A stretch of DNA of 64,000 bases, taken from Artemia franciscana (lineage: Eukaryota > Arthropoda > Branchiopoda > Anostraca > Artemiidae). This document shows positions 1 through 12,766 of this stretch, in pieces (the stretch's first letter is position 1; each line of letters starts with the position of its first letter). The translations under genes and the position numbers were made by a program. Location: NCBI RefSeq assembly GCF_032884065.1, contig NC_088873.1, positions 30,586,716-30,650,715 of the forward strand. The letters run 5' to 3'. Under the pieces are notes generated by a model that was not told the DNA's origin, searched no databases, and was given only the letters and a program-made list of their open reading frames with translations.

Positions 1-312
1 GATCTTGGAAAACGATTTATAAATATCGGGTAAATTTCTCAATTCCTCAAATGCAGCCTTAACACCTGCAGCTGGTTTTATTGAATTTCGACTAACACTA
101 GCATTATGCTCTGACAAGTTGGCTTCAACAAGTCTATATTCATCGTGTGTCCCATAGCAAAAAATCAAATAAGATGGCCTTCCTTTGCTATCCTTGGACA
201 CTTTTAGTATCTTTACTGGCCAACAAGGATAATTTTTGAAGTTAGCTAACGCAATATCAAACTCTTGAAATGCAGGCTTTTCAATTAAGGAGAGGACTAA
301 AGTGAGAGAAAC
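1..312 (-). CDS. PWWP-like domain reading frame, partial (retroelement ORF1-like N-terminus)
   Basis: An open frame of 104 codons runs from just after a stop near 313 to the left edge of the window, so its C-terminus lies outside. No ATG is visible and the true start is unknown. About residues 19-70 match the PWWP pattern of the HDGF type: a hydrophobic run FDIALANFKNYP, then CWPVKI in the PWWP position, then CYGTHDEYRL resembling the FGTHE segment of HDGF. PWWP domains bind nucleosomes or methylated H3K36 and DNA (family knowledge). A related but decayed copy at 47430-48460 continues into a coiled coil and an RRM-like region of retrotransposon ORF1 type. I therefore infer that this frame is the head of a similar ORF1 and not a host gene. 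A host PWWP exon (acceptor-like cactttag just upstream) remains an alternative. Confidence 0.55.
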
Positions 313-865
313 TTATCTTTATATAAGGTAAGAACCTCAATGATATATTTGGTTGAAACAGTGCTCCCAAGATTCCACAATATATAATCCACTAGTAGCC
401 AGTCTATTTCAATACCAATTGGCACCAAAGGCGAACACCGGCAAAGTCGTTCATAGCTTTTCAAGTGTACAATTTCACTTGATGTGTAATTATAAATTAA
501 TTAGATGTCAATTATAAAACCAGTTGATATCCTCTCAGTTCCAAGGATGAATCAATACTAACCCCTATCCAAGATAGTAAGGAACCCCTCAATACTACAG
601 TTTTACCAAAACTATTTTATAAACAGGTTACGCTTTTTATTCAGGTTTTGGATGAGTTTAGAGAGTTAGGTAGGATAGGACTGCCACGTATGCAATCTGC
701 TAAGCCTTAGTGATCAGAAAAGGGTAGAAATAGTGGCTTGGCAATGCTTACAAAGGGTATATTTCAGCTCTGGATTCATTCCTGACAGTTTCATTCACCT
801 AATCCAACCCCTTTCCGAGATAGTAAGAAGCCCCTCAACTACAACCTTACCAAAAATATTTTAAA
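313..865. repeat. Non-coding stretch with a ~65-bp direct repeat pair
   Basis: No gene is visible. Two related blocks, about 561-626 and 806-871, share the order aacccct / agatagtaag / cccctcaa / accaaaa / atttta / aacag, about 245 bp apart. The second copy abuts the head of the array element beginning near 866. They may be old flanking duplications or part of that element. Confidence 0.4.
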
Positions 866-3372
866 AACAAGTTTTTATGGCATTTGGTATTAACCAAGTG
901 ACATATAGCAATCGCAAATTCTATCGGTCTGTCGGTCTGTCTGTCGGTCCCGGTTTTGCTACTTTTGGCACTTCCAGGTAAGCTAGGACGATGAAATTTG
1001 GCAAACATATCAGGGACCGGACCAGATTAAATTAGAAATAGTCGTTTTCCCGATTTGACCATCTGAGGGGAGTGGGGGTCCGGTTAATTTGGAAAAAATA
1101 GAAAAAATGAAGTATTTTTAAATTATGAGTGGGTGATGGGATCTTAATGAAATTTGATGTTTGGAATGATATTGTGTCTCAGAGCTCGTATTGTAAATCC
1201 CGACCGGATCTGATGACATTGGAGGGAGTTGGAGGGGGGAACCTAAAATCTTGGAAAACACTTAGAGTGGAGGGATCGGGATGAAACTTGATGGGAAATA
1301 TAAGCACAAGTCCCCGATACATGATTGACATAATCGGAACGGATCGGCTCTCTTTGGGGTAACTAGGGAGGGAGGTAATTCTGAAAAATTAGAAAAAATG
1401 AGGTATTTTTAACTTACGAACGGGTGATCGGATTTCAATGAAATTTAATGTTTAGAAGGATATCGTGTCTTAGAGCTCTTATTTTAAATACCGACCGGAT
1501 CTGGTGACACTGGGGGGAGTGGATTTGGGAGGGGAAACCTAAAACTTGGAAAACACTTAGAGTGGAGGGATCGGGATGAAACTTGGCGGGAAAAATAAAC
1601 ACAAGTCCTAGATACATGATTGACATAAACGGAACGGATCCGCTCTCTTTGGGGTAGTTGGGGGGGGGTTATTTCTGAAAAATTAGAAAAAATGAGGTAT
1701 TTTTAACTTACGAACGGGTGATCGGATCTCAAATTAAATTGGATATTTAGAAGGATATCGTGTCTCAGAGCTCTTATTTTAAATCCCGACCGGATCTGGT
1801 GACATTGGGGGGGAGTTGGGAGGGGGAACCTAAAACTTGGAAAACACTTAGAGTGGAGGGATCGGGATGAAACTTGGTGGGAAAGATAAGCACAAGTCCT
1901 AGATACATGATTGACATAACCGGAACGGATCCGCTCTCTTTGGGGTAGTTTGGGGAGGGGTTAATTCTGAAAAATTAGAAAAAATGAGGTATTTTTAACT
2001 TACGAACGGGTGATCGGATCTCGATGAAATTTGATATTTAGAAGGATATCGTGTCTCAAAGCTCTTATTTTAAATCCTGACCGGATCTGGTGACATTGGG
2101 GGAAGTTTGGGGTGGGAAAACCTAAAATCATGGAAAACGTTTAGATTGGAGGGATCGGGATGAAACTTGTTGGGAAAAATAAGCAGAAGTCTTACATATG
2201 TAATTTAAATAATTGGAACGGATTCGGTCTATTGGGGGGGGGGGCTAATTTTGAAAAATAAGAAAAATTACGTATTTTTAACTTACGAAGGAGTGATCGG
2301 ATCTTCATGAAACTTCATATTTAGAAGATCCTCGTAACTCAGATCTCTTATGTTAAATCTCAACCGGATCAAGCGTAATTTGGGAGGGGGGCAGTTGGGG
2401 GGGACCGGAAGTCTTAGAAAATACTTAAAGCGGTGAGATCAGGATGAAACTGGATGGGAAGAATAGAAACCTGTCTAAGATACGTGACTGACATAACCGG
2501 ACCGAATCTGCTCTCTTTGGTGGAATTGGGGGGGGGGGTAATTTTGAAAATTGAGGTATTTGTAACTTACGAAAGGGTGACCAGATCTTAATGAAATTTG
2601 ATATTAAGAAGAATCTTGTGCTTTAAAGTTCTAGTTTTAAATTCCGACCAGATCCTGTGACATTGGGGGGAGTTGGAGGGGGAAACCGGAATTCTTGGAA
2701 GACGTGAAAATTGGGGTATTTTTATCTTATGAATAGATGATCGGATCTTAATGAAATTTGATTTTTAGAAGTAATCCATGTCTCAGAGCTCTTACTTCAA
2801 ATCCTGACCAGATCTTTTGACATTGGGGGGAGTTGGAAGGGGAAATCTTTGAAAAACACTTGGAGTGGAGGAATCGGGATGAAGCGTGCTGGATAGAATA
2901 AACAAATGTCCTTGATACGTGATTGACAGAATCGTACTGGATTCGCTCTCTTTGGAGGACTTGGGGGGAGGGGTTCAGTGATTTGGCGAGTTTGGTGCTT
3001 CTGGACGTGCTAGGACGATGAAAATTGGTAGGCGTGTCAGGGAGCTGCAAAATTTGACTTTGTAAAGTCGTTTTCCCAGATTCGACCATCTGGGGGGGCT
3101 AAAGGGAGAGGAAAAATTAGAAAAAATTTGGTATTTGTAACTTACGAGCAGGTGATCAGATCTTAATGAATTTTGATATTTAGAAGGACATTGTGACTCA
3201 GAGTTCTTATTTTAAATCCTGACCGGCATTAAGCCTATTATTTTCCTTTTTAAATCAATCTATTGATTCATAGAATTTTGTTAGAGCTCATACTATATGA
3301 TCTCTTGGCTCTTAGCTCTTCTCGCCTCGTCACAAGTGCCATATGAGCTCTTAGCGCTTGTTTAATTACCGA
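866..3372 (+). repeat. Array-bearing repeat element, copy 1 (~310-bp units)
   Basis: The head contains the hairpin attaaccaagtg preceded by a degenerate catttggt arm, followed by a (TCTG)n/(TCGG)n tract near 930-957. Then come about seven degenerate units of roughly 310 bp. Each unit carries landmarks such as ggatcgggatgaaac, gatacatgattgacata, gctctctttgggg, poly-G runs, and acgaacgggtgatcggatct. The array ends with gagctcttggctct and cacaagtgccatatgagctc near 3290-3372. The same head, units and tail recur at 33908-35905, so this is a dispersed element and not a locus-specific satellite. It has no coding capacity; short frames through it are accidental. Confidence 0.75.
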
Positions 3373-3603
3373 TTACTACAAACCAAAGTTAACTAGTTAC
3401 TAGATACTAGGTTTCGGTTGTTGCCACAACCATGCCTCTTATTTATTATCATTTTACCTCCCTTCTACGCAAATGGAGTATTAATAGCTCCTTTTATTTG
3501 TTCGTGTTCGCCATTTTTCTACCCTTCATTAATTCATTCAATGCTCGGAAAATGGGTTGAAAGTCTAAAAATGTGCTACTAGCAATAAATAATTGAAATA
3601 TCA

Positions 3604-6420
3604 TTGTATTTTGACCTTCCAGTTCATGGTCAGACGTCCAACGAGTTCAACTACTGGCTCAAAAATTGGGTTTTTCATGTCTCCCTTATATTTAAGAATA
3701 GGATAAAAGCATTTGGTGTACTGAAAGCTATCCCGCTTGTGTCGTTCGAGTGTAAATGCTTTTGTACGAATTTTGATATCGTTCGTAAGAAAGAAAAACA
3801 TCGGCTAAGGTATAGGGAGCGGGACGATTTGACTTGTCGGATTGAAGGTAAGATTGAAACTGTTGCGGTAGAGGTGCATCTTGAAAACAGGAAGATTCTG
3901 TTTTGCCTGGTGTACCGGCCTCCTGGTGCTGTTTCGGAGGAATTCTTTGAGGGTTTTGAAAGTTTTACGTCACGAATAAGAGCGAGTAATTTAGATTGCA
4001 TTTGTGCGGGGGATTTTAATTTTTACCGATTAAATCTTAGTGGGGTGAATCTTGATTTTTTAATTTGAAGGTTTCGTATAATTATTTCCCACATCTGGAA
4101 TTCCAACTAGAATAACTGATCATTTAGCAACTCTAATTGACAATATTTTTGTGCCTGGTGGTTTGATTTCTAAATGCGTTTGCGATGTTGTGATTATACC
4201 AGGATCTGATCATCTCCCTATAATTTGTTCATTCAAGTCTTTGAATAGAGGAAAGTCTGGGAGTCAAGATGAAGTGAAGGTAAGGCAACTTAATTCGGCC
4301 AATTTGATAATATTTAAAGAGGCCATTAGTTGTGCATCATGGGATGAAGTTTTAGAAGAAAAAGACGATGTTTCAGTTGCTTTTGACAATTTTTTAGATG
4401 TCCTTTTACCGATTTATGATTCTTATTGCCCGATAAAAATTTTGAAGAGAAGTAAAAGAGAGCCAAGACAACCATGGATTAATGCTGCAATAACAGGAAG
4501 TATTGAAGAAAGAAACTATCTTTACCGTTTGCATTTGGAATTTAGTACGCAAGAAAACTTAAAAAATTTCAAGCGAGCCAGGAACTTAGTGAATTCTCTA
4601 AGGAGGTCCTGTGCCAGAAATTATTATTCTGAAAAGTTTAGAGAAAATGCCGGTGATATGAAAGGTACCTAGAAAACTACAAATGACGTATTGAAGGGTG
4701 AATGTAAGATTTGCAGAATTGATGAAGTTTTAGTGGAAGGAAAACGAGTGACTGAGCCAAAGCATATTGCTGATGAGTTTGTTAAATATTTTTCAAAGTT
4801 TGAGACTTTAATTAAAAGTGATATTGCTCAGTCTAGTGATGTAATTGTGGGTGAAGGCTTCATTGATGAAAGAGGGTCTGGAAACGCAATGGTTGTTGAG
4901 CCCTGTACTACACATGAACTTAAAAATATTACTAAGACAAATAAGTCGAATTCTGCCGGGATAGATGGCTTAAGTCTTAAGGCTTTAAAGCTGTAGAATG
5001 CTATTTATTACCATTTCTGCTACTTTTGATTAATCTTTCAATGGAGAAAGGCCAATTTCCGGATGCTCTAAAGAAGGCAAGAGTCATGCCACTGCACAAA
5101 GGTGGAAATAAGCAAGAGATGACTATTTGGAGATCAATATCAATCCTACCTTTATTTTTTTAATTTTTCAGAAAATCATGCATGGACGACTATATAAATA
5201 TCGTTATGTAATACTCAGTTTGAATTTAGAAAGGGCCACTCAAAGGGTCATGTGATGCATCATTTGGTTGATAATGTCAACATTGTATTTGAAAGTGGAA
5301 AGATTCTGTTAACAATTTTTATTGATTTTAAAAAGGCTTTCGATACGGCTGAATTTGAATTATTGTTGCATAGACTTAGTGATTTGGGTATGAGGGATAA
5401 TTGTCTTCAGTTGTATAGATCCTATTTGCATGGAAGATCAGTGTGAGTTGTGATTAATGATAGTACAAGCACTGCATCACAAGTATATTGTGGAGTTCCA
5501 CAAGAATCTGTTTTGGGACCACTTTTATTTCTAGTATATGTTGATACGCTAAGATTTTATCTTCCTGGTGCAGTTCTTACAGCATAAGTAGACGATACAG
5601 CAATAACAATTGCAGAGGCAAAACTTTTAGATCTCGTAGTTCGCGCAAATGATGTCCTGCAGTACCTAAATGTATTTACTAGTCTGAGTTCTTTATGTAT
5701 TAATGTTAGTAAAACTAATTATATGATTTTTAGCGGTACTGGTGTTGTTATAAATTCTTTGAATAGTATTTACTTTGGTGATACAATAATCAATCAAGTT
5801 TTTGAAACAAAGTATTTGGGATTTTTTGTTGACTGTAATTTGAATTGGAAAAAACACAGTGAAATTGTATCGTCCAAGGCAGCAAGGGGCCTAGGTTTAC
5901 TTCGTCGTTTCCGCAATTTTTTCGCAATTTCTGTTTTAAAGATTATTTATGGTGCGATTATTCAACCTTATATTGCATATGGGTGTGCCCTTTGGGCAAG
6001 CAATTTTTATGCTAATTATAGAAGAATCCAGACAATTCAGAATAAAGCAGTTCGTCTTTTGGGGGAATGTTCTAATTTTAATTATACACATATTTGTTAT
6101 TCCCATTTTAAAATTTTGGATATTGGTCAGTTACGTGATCACCAGTTATTAACACTGGTATAAAAATGTTTAAATGGTGTTTCACCAGTTTGTTTTGTGG
6201 ATATTTTTTCCTACTAATTCTGAATATCATTCGTATCATACTAGAAATGTGGATAAGCTAGTATTTGAGATAAGAAATACAGTGAGATCAGCTCATGTGT
6301 TTCGTCATGTGAGTGTAAGCCTCTGGAATAGCCTCCCGGACAGCATTATGGACTCTGAATCAGTTTCTCCATTTAAATCACAAGTCAAAAAGTTCCTACT
6401 TGGTCGAGATGCAAGGTGAG
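3604..6420 (+). pseudogene. CR1/L2-like LINE ORF2 remnant (endonuclease + reverse transcriptase)
   Basis: Successive frames at 3604-4068, 4151-4672, 4691-4996, 5252-5446, 5723-6163 and 6174-6419 join into one ORF2 with several frameshifts and stops. The endonuclease part shows LVYRPPG, GDFNF, RITDHLATLIDNIF and SDHLPI. The reverse transcriptase part shows AGIDGLS, FIDFKKAFDT, a GVPQ-ESVLGPLLFLVY motif, and VDDT where YADD/FADD is usual, preceded by a stop. The C-terminus has the usual LINE tail, HVFRHVSVSLWNSLPDSI then FKSQVKKFLL. An APE-type LINE of the CR1/L2/Jockey broad group is likely; the clade is inferred. The 5' end including ORF1 is missing or unrecognisable. Insertion boundaries and a clear tail are not seen. 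It is clearly inactive. Confidence 0.85.
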
Positions 6421-6634
6421 AGCGGTTCTCTTGTGAGGTATTAGTTGTTTTTTCTCTCTCTTTCTTCTTTTTATGATTATTATTAGTTTTTTTTGTATAT
6501 TTATTTATATGTTATTGATAACGTCATTTAATTAAATAATTGAGTCACTACGTAGAGGATATTTAACCTTCTAGTAGTGGCTATGTTTGTTAATTGATTT
6601 TGTTGATGTGAAATTATTCAAGCTTCTTTCTCTC
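6421..6634. other. LINE 3' flank, AT-rich
   Basis: Pyrimidine-rich and AT-rich sequence follows the LINE stop codon. It is probably the LINE 3' UTR, but no microsatellite tail or target duplication could be identified. Confidence 0.3.
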
Positions 6635-7870
6635 TATTAAAGCTGATTGTATTTCCTTTTTTTCAGATGAATCAGATCCTTCTGGACGTTAAGTAATCAA
6701 CATATGTGTTGAAAATATTTGACCTTTGTGACTCTAAATAGCGAATTTTAATCATAAATGTTTGAGGAGATTGCTGCTAAAAATGATATGGAAGGAGAAA
6801 TGGTTGCACTCCAGCCTTTTTTCAACATTCCTTCAACATGCCCTGAAAGTTGAAACTTCATACACTCAGGCTTATACCCTCAGCTGTTCTTGACACATTG
6901 CAGATGCGTCGTCTTGTAAAACTGTATGCATGTAGTCCCTCTTGATTTAGTTGAAGATGATCCTAAACATTTACCGAACGAAGTGACGGCTGATATCATC
7001 ATCCATTGTAGATATTACTGGTATTTCCTTTTCACAACTAATAAAGGAAAAAAATTTAATGTGTTTGGTATTTTTGTTGACATTTCCCTAAGGTTTGACC
7101 TTAATGGTCCATGCTTTTTTTTTTTATTTGTAGGATCAAACATGTCCTCTTTTTTTGATGAAAAAACGCCTTGTATGTTAACAATAGGTATCTTGCATAA
7201 CTTATAGCCCTTGCGCCAGGGGCTAAGGGTTGAGAGCCCTGGAGGTATAGTTATTAACCTTTGAACTGTTTTAAATAATATAGTCATCTCAAAATTATCG
7301 ATCGGATGTATTTGGGGAAAAGAAAGGGTGGGGTGGAAGCCCTTTGATCACCTTTAACTCTTAAAAGTGCTCTGGAGCTTTTGATTTCCAATCGAATGAG
7401 TACCCCCCCCCCAAGTTCATACAAAAAATTTTTCCATAAAAACCTTATGTGTTAACATTGAGTAGCTAGCTTAACTTACAGCCCTTGCTCCAGGAGCTGC
7501 TGGTGGGATTCTCAACCCCAGAGGCATGGTTGTTTGACCTTTAGACTATTTTGAACAAATGATTTTTTTTTATAATTTTGATTGGATATGTTTGGGGGGG
7601 GGGGGGGGGTGGCGATTAAGAGGGAGATACTGATTGTCCTTTGATTACCTTTGCTTCTTTAAAATTGAATTTGAAATTTCAATTTCCAATCGAATGAGCC
7701 TTCTCCAAAATTTGTATGACTATTCCTTCTATAAGAACCATAAATTTTAACAAGGAGTGACCCGCAATAACCTACAGCCCTTGCCCCAAGGGCTCTCGTT
7801 TTTTTCGTTTTATCACGTTTATTAATAACTTTTTATTATTCGATTGGAAATTAAAATTTTTAGCGCCCTA
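6635..7870 (+). repeat. Old dispersed repeat block, copy 1, with tandem 3' units
   Basis: From about 6635 to 7470 the sequence matches 25150-26105 in order. Landmarks are cagatgaatcaga, gttgaaacttcatac, tttccctaaggtttgacctta, the phrase cagccctt/gc..ccaggggct, and the segment with ggagcttttgatttcc. Units of about 280 bp starting near 7190, 7470 and 7760 repeat the 'cttgc.ccaggggct ... tttgatttccaatcgaatgag' order. These units resemble a diverged version of the body of the hairpin element (compare 19250-19370). Frames here are not genes. Confidence 0.55.
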
Positions 7871-8580
7871 TTTAAAAGTCAATCGTGATTGGAGGGCAGC
7901 CAGCCCCCCCCCCCCCGGCGATAGCACTTTCTGTGGAAAATACCTCTGGGAAATACCTCCTTGCAGAAAATGCACCCCCCTCTCCCTGCAAAATACCTCT
8001 CCGTGAAAAATCCCCCCCCGAAAAATATTCCTTGCGGTTGGTTGGTATCCAATCACTTTTGACTTACAAAAGAAGACTAGAACTGCCTGGAAATTATAAG
8101 AACAATTTCTACCTCAATCCTCCTCTCGTCTCTTCCTTAGAGCTGATTCTGTGTTTATTCGAAGGCTCAATGAGAGCTGAGACGTCTTGACATTAAAATG
8201 CACCCTTTGAGGTATATAGGGTCCCTCTCTCCCTAGCTACAAAATAATCAGATAACCCCATCGTAGAAGTTTAAGTATCTTTTCAAGTTTTGTAATTTGT
8301 TCATTGCTTACATGTAGTGTTCGTTATTTAGAAACATAAGAACATTTTTCACGTGGGAATATTCTGAGGGGTAGGGGGGGTGGAGTGTTTTCCACGAGAA
8401 GAATGTTTGTAACGGGGGGGGGGGGGCAGGACTTACACAGAAGTTCTTCTTTTCCACTTTCCTTAAGACTTCTCAACTAATGTAAAAAATAACAGAACTC
8501 AAATAAAATATTCAAATTCGGAAAACCATATTTTTTGCGAGGGTGTATTTTCGAGGGGAGGGTTTTTCCATGGGAGGGAG
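7871..8580. repeat. G/C-run-rich diverged hairpin-element body
   Basis: The segment has repeated 'gtgaaaaatcccccc / gaaaatacctc' style motifs and long C or G runs (near 7905, 8020, 8418). They are similar in style to the 'cctccatgaaaaattccctcc' segment of the hairpin-element bodies. It is probably an ancient copy. The open frames on both strands here are low-complexity. Confidence 0.35.
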
Positions 8581-9075
8581 GTAAACAAAACAGAACTTTT
8601 TTATTTACCATCTTGACAATCATTTATATCTTGGCTTTAAAAAGCAATCAATTCCAACAAGGGTGAACATGTAAAGATTCTAACTTGTGCTTTACCCGAT
8701 GTACGTTCGGTGGTTGAGTGGCACGAGAGTTCAGTTATACATGGGTTCAGTTGCAGAGTGGTTGAGTTGCACGGTGGTCCGGATGCATAGTGATGCGGCT
8801 GAGAGGGGGCTCAGTTGCACGGGGGCTTAGTTGAATGGGGTTGAGTTTTACGGGGTTGAATTACACGAGGGCTCAGTTAAATGGGATTCAGTTGTACAAG
8901 GGTTCAGTTACACGACTTTTCAGTTACAATGGAGTTCAGTTGCACGATGGTTCAGCTGCATTGTGCTTCAGTTATAGTGGTTTTGTTGCTTGGGGTTCAG
9001 TTACATGGTGGTTCAGCTGCAATGGAACTGTCATATTATATTGTTGTTATGTTGTTTTTGATGCTATAATAGATA
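8580..9075 (+). repeat. 17-18 bp minisatellite (ggttcagttgcacg-type), copy 1
   Basis: About 20 degenerate units with the core ggttcagttgca/tacacg run from about 8700 to 9030. The leading flank (caattccaacaag ... cttgtgctttacccgatg, 8640-8700) and the array occur again in inverted orientation at 24640-25090. The array therefore travels as part of a dispersed element. Two overlapping frames read through it because the unit length is close to a multiple of three. Confidence 0.75.
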
Positions 9076-9689
9076 CAAAGAAATAATTCTCAAAACAAAA
9101 ATCGTCTTCAGCAAAGTGCAAATCACGTTCTAGCCTTTAGAAGTTTTAGGGGAGGCAGCCTTAGTCTTATTCACGGCAATTTTTGTTCATTTTTGTTTTG
9201 AATTGCTTATCATTTTGACTTGTGTTCCGTTTTGCATTTATCTCTTCATCCATTACAGTATCTGGTTTCTTTATGTTTGAGAGACTCTTCATTTTAGTTT
9301 CTGTTCCTTTTCATTTCTATCAGTTCATGCGTAGTAATTTCTGTTCATTTCTAAATTTGCGGTGTTATTTGACTTTGTCTCTTCTTGTTTTAGGTTTAAA
9401 TTCGTTTTTTTTTACCTTTTTTTGAAAACTTATTATTTCGGAATTTTTTTTTATATTATTATATAAAAAGGGTACAGTCAATTCCCGTTTAAATGGGCCC
9501 TGATAAAATATTTCCGATCAAAGAACCCACACTGAAGAAAAAAAAAAAAAAAAAAAAACAAAAACCGACGAATCCATCCAAATCTTAAATTTTCCTATCA
9601 TCTGTCAACATGCATTCATCTCGAGAAAAAAAAAACTCTGATATTTGAAAATAGGGACTTGGAGTGTCAGCTTTAGGGTCTTCAAATAT
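9076..9689. other. AT-rich non-coding stretch with poly-A tract
   Basis: No gene is recognisable. A run of about 19 A sits near 9538-9558. The rest is T-rich, with motifs like 'ttctgttc.ttt' that also occur at hairpin-element ends. Confidence 0.4.
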
Positions 9690-9985
9690 GCTGAATCGGA
9701 CTGTTTAATTTTCATCTGACCGATTTTAATTTTGATGGGTGTTTCCCCTTTATTTGAAATTACGCAAATTGCCACAAGCTCATAATTTTTTAGTGTTATC
9801 TTGAGCTTTTTTTCTAGTCAGAAGTAAAAATAGATTCTTTTGATGTATATTTTGCTTTAAAAATTGATTTTTTAAAGCATCGGTTGCTATTGGCACGGGT
9901 CGCTTTTTCCATAAGTTTGTTACCACAAACTGTTTGAAAAAGAGAGAAAACCAAGCAAGAGGTCTCTTTGAAAACAACTATAGGC
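9690..9985 (+). repeat. Hairpin-element terminal fragment, diverged
   Basis: The order gggtgtttccccttt, then ctcataattttt, attcttttgatgtat, gggtcgct and gttaccacaaactgtttga matches the right end of the full-length copies at 18105-19790 and 45169-46861. Only about 290 bp of the right end is present and divergence is high. Confidence 0.65.
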
Positions 9986-10164
9986 CGATGACTGGAAAAG
10001 AGCAACCATTTTTTCTTATTTTTAGGAAGAACAAAATACCAGCTTACGATATATTAATTAGTACCAAGGAAATTGACACTTGTTAATAAAAAATTACGCA
10101 TGGTGCCTGGTCATTGTTTAAGTATGCATTTTACAACCCATGATTTTGTAATAAATATGGAGAC

Positions 10165-11705
10165 ACAAATTACCGGTCATTGACCGATGTGTTTAATTAC
10201 TGTGCTAATACGCAGGCCTTGAGTATGGTACGCTTAAGCAGGAAACAAGCCCAACAAACAACCTGAAGTCGTCTCAAGGAATTTTTATTGGCTTGCGTAA
10301 AAAAAGCCGTTGTATAATCTAAGGCAGTTTGAAGGTCATTCCAACATTAAAGGGATAGCGTCGGCACTCCCATGTAAAGCTAATCGCGGATTATGTAGCT
10401 GCCGACACCACAGATAAAGTTTCGATTTCTTCATAGCCATTGACTTAAATATCGTCGTAACTAGAACTAGAGGGTTCATCGTTTTTACTTTCTAATAACG
10501 GGTTATTTTGTGTCTGCTGTTTTTAAGTGTTTTTTTCTTCTTTCTTGTTTTTCTTTTATTTCTTCCTGCATTCCCAGCCATATGGCCATTGACTTAAATA
10601 TTGTCACAACCAGAACCACATGGTTTATATCGTTTTTACTTAATAATAACGGGTTATTTTGTGTATGCTGTTTTTTAAGTTTTTTGTGTCTTTAACTATT
10701 TTTTAAGTGTTTTAAGTGTTTTTTCTTTGTTTTTTTTAACTGTCTTTCTCCTTTTTTGCTTTTTTGTTTTTATTTAATTTCTCCCTGCATTCCCGACCAT
10801 AGAGCCATTGACTTAAACATCGTCGTAACCAGAACTAAAGGGTATATATCGTTTTTACTTTCTAATAACAGGTTATTTTGTGTATGCTGTTTTTTAAGTG
10901 TTTTTTCTTTTTTCTTGTATTTTTTCTTTTATTTCTCCCTGCATTCCCAGCCATATGGCCATTGACTTAAATATCGTCACAACCAGAACCACATGGTTTA
11001 TATCGTTTTTACTTAATAATAACGGGTTATTTTGTGTATGCTGTTTCTTTAAGAGTTTTTTTCCTTTTTTCTCTTTTTTTGCTTTTTTTTATTTTTCTTT
11101 TATTTCTCCCTTCATTCCCGGTCATAAAGCCATTTACTTAAATATTGCCGTAACCATAACTACAGGGTTTATATTGTATTTATTTTCTAATACCCGGTTA
11201 TTTAGTGTATGCTGTGTTTTTTCTTTTCTATTTTTGTTTCTCCGTTTTTGCTTTCTTTTTGTTTTTCTTTTATTTCTCCCCGCATTCTTGGCTATAGAGC
11301 CGTTGACCTAAATGTCGTCGTAATCATAACTACATGGCTTATATCGTATTGATTTCCTAATAACGGGTTTTTTAGTGTATGCTGTGTTTTTTTATTTTTT
11401 TCTTTCTCCTATTTTGTTTCTTTCGTTTTTTCTTCTTATTTTTCCCTGCATTCCCGGCCATAGAGCCATTGACTTAAATATCGTCACAACCAGAACCGCA
11501 TGGTTTATATCGAGGCTTTTTGCGTATGCTGTTTTTCTGTTCTTTCGTTTTCTCTTTTCTCCTTTTTTGCTTTTTTAGTCTTTTCCTATATTTATCTCTG
11601 CATTTCCGGTTACAGAGCCTTGCTATTTGATGTTGCGCACGCTCCATTTGTTTACTATTGTTTGTTGATTGTTTATGAATAAATATGATTCTATCTATTT
11701 ATCTA
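10165..11705 (+). repeat. Array element with 150-220 bp pyrimidine-rich units, copy 1
   Basis: The head, about 10165-10440, begins ggtcattgaccgatgtgttt. It contains cgcaggccttgagtatggt and ctcaaggaatttttattg. About seven units follow, anchored by ccattgacttaaat at about 10437, 10584, 10805, 10957, 11130, 11298 and 11466 (spacings 147-221 bp). Each unit has a T-rich half and a 'ccctgcattcccggccata' box. The array ends with gtttatgaataaatatgattctatctatttatcta, split here as gtttatgaataaat and (tcta)n at 11685-11705, which looks like a retroposon tail. Head and array recur at 12786-13572. Frames reading CIPSHMAIDLN are array translations. Confidence 0.75.
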
Positions 11706-12766
11706 TTAGGCTCCTAAAAGCTCTTTAAGAGGTTTCCATGCATTGATTGAATTTGCAGGGGGTTATTTATATCATAACAGTCTAGGAAACCTCATGGCTG
11801 CAGGACCCCCTCCCACTCGTACTTAATTACTATCACTCTACTTTAAATTATTTATAAGGAGTCAAAGGGTACGAGGGGAGGGTGCAAGTCATATGGTACA
11901 AGCGGAAATATTCTTAGTTTAAATTTTGGAAATTGATCAAACAGACCTTTCTTTACGTTAAAGTGCGGCTTTTTTGTTCTCACTGCTTGAAGAATAAATT
12001 CTCATATACAAGAGCAAAATATGATAAGAGGTAAAGGAAGATTTTCGTTACAATGCTTCGAGAACAAAATAGCTTATTGGTTAGCGTTTGCTGCTTTAAG
12101 ATAAAATTAAATATTTTTAGTTTCTACAGAATGATAGACTGTCGATGGACGACAGACTAGAGTTTGCTGCAATATTTTCAAACTCTGAACTTCTTACCCT
12201 CTTATCTGCCCTCATATATAGGGCAAAAACTGTTTTTTCAAAGTTTTAGTACCACTCCTTGCATCATTTCAAAAAAAGGAATTAAATCCAAATCACGTCA
12301 GACGTTACATGTGCATGTTTTTTCCCGAACTCTATGCCAATTTTTGCAATATTTTAACTTTTGAAGGTAATATAAAGTCAAAATTTTGCATGAGACAGCC
12401 GAAATTAAGGATACCATTTTGAATATAATAATCCAATGCATACCCAAGAAATATGCACATTCACACTGATCACAACGATAAAGGCTCCCCAAAATTGGGT
12501 GCACCTGAAGTTGGGTTTTTGGGTTATATTACTGGTTAAGAGAATTTTCATTTTTTCCATAGGAGCAGACACTAATACAGTTTTAGAAGGGTTGCGAATT
12601 TATTACTTTGAAAATGGCAATAAATCGAATTGCTTCATCTTAGCCATAAACCGTGTGATATACCCAGGATTTATATGTATGTTCTGTGGGGGGGGGGGGG
12701 GTAAAGTCAAAACTCGGCAGAAAGGTTAAATTTAAATGAACGCGAAAAATAGATGAATTACGTGGG
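11706..12766. other. AT-rich stretch without recognisable gene
   Basis: Apparently low-copy sequence. A possible acceptor-like site (ttttttccatag, about 12552-12563) precedes a 160-bp open stretch ending in a G run, but its translation is not recognised. Nothing else is supported. Confidence 0.3.

Noticed and set aside
3675..4001. Minus-strand frames opposite the LINE (also 43407-44025 and 40051-40269)
   Set aside because: They are shadows of the LINE coding strand and have no motifs of their own.
8835..9086. Two overlapping frames with repeated QLHxGS motifs
   Set aside because: They are the 17-18 bp minisatellite read in two frames.
10510..11682. Overlapping frames with repeated CIPSHMAIDLNIVTTRT and hydrophobic runs, looking like membrane proteins
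   Set aside because: The repetition follows the 150-220 bp array units and the hydrophobicity comes from T-rich DNA. Frames change from unit to unit.
12540..12729. Possible exon after the acceptor-like ttttttccatag
   Set aside because: The translation is unrecognised and ends in a poly-G run; one weak splice-like motif is not enough.
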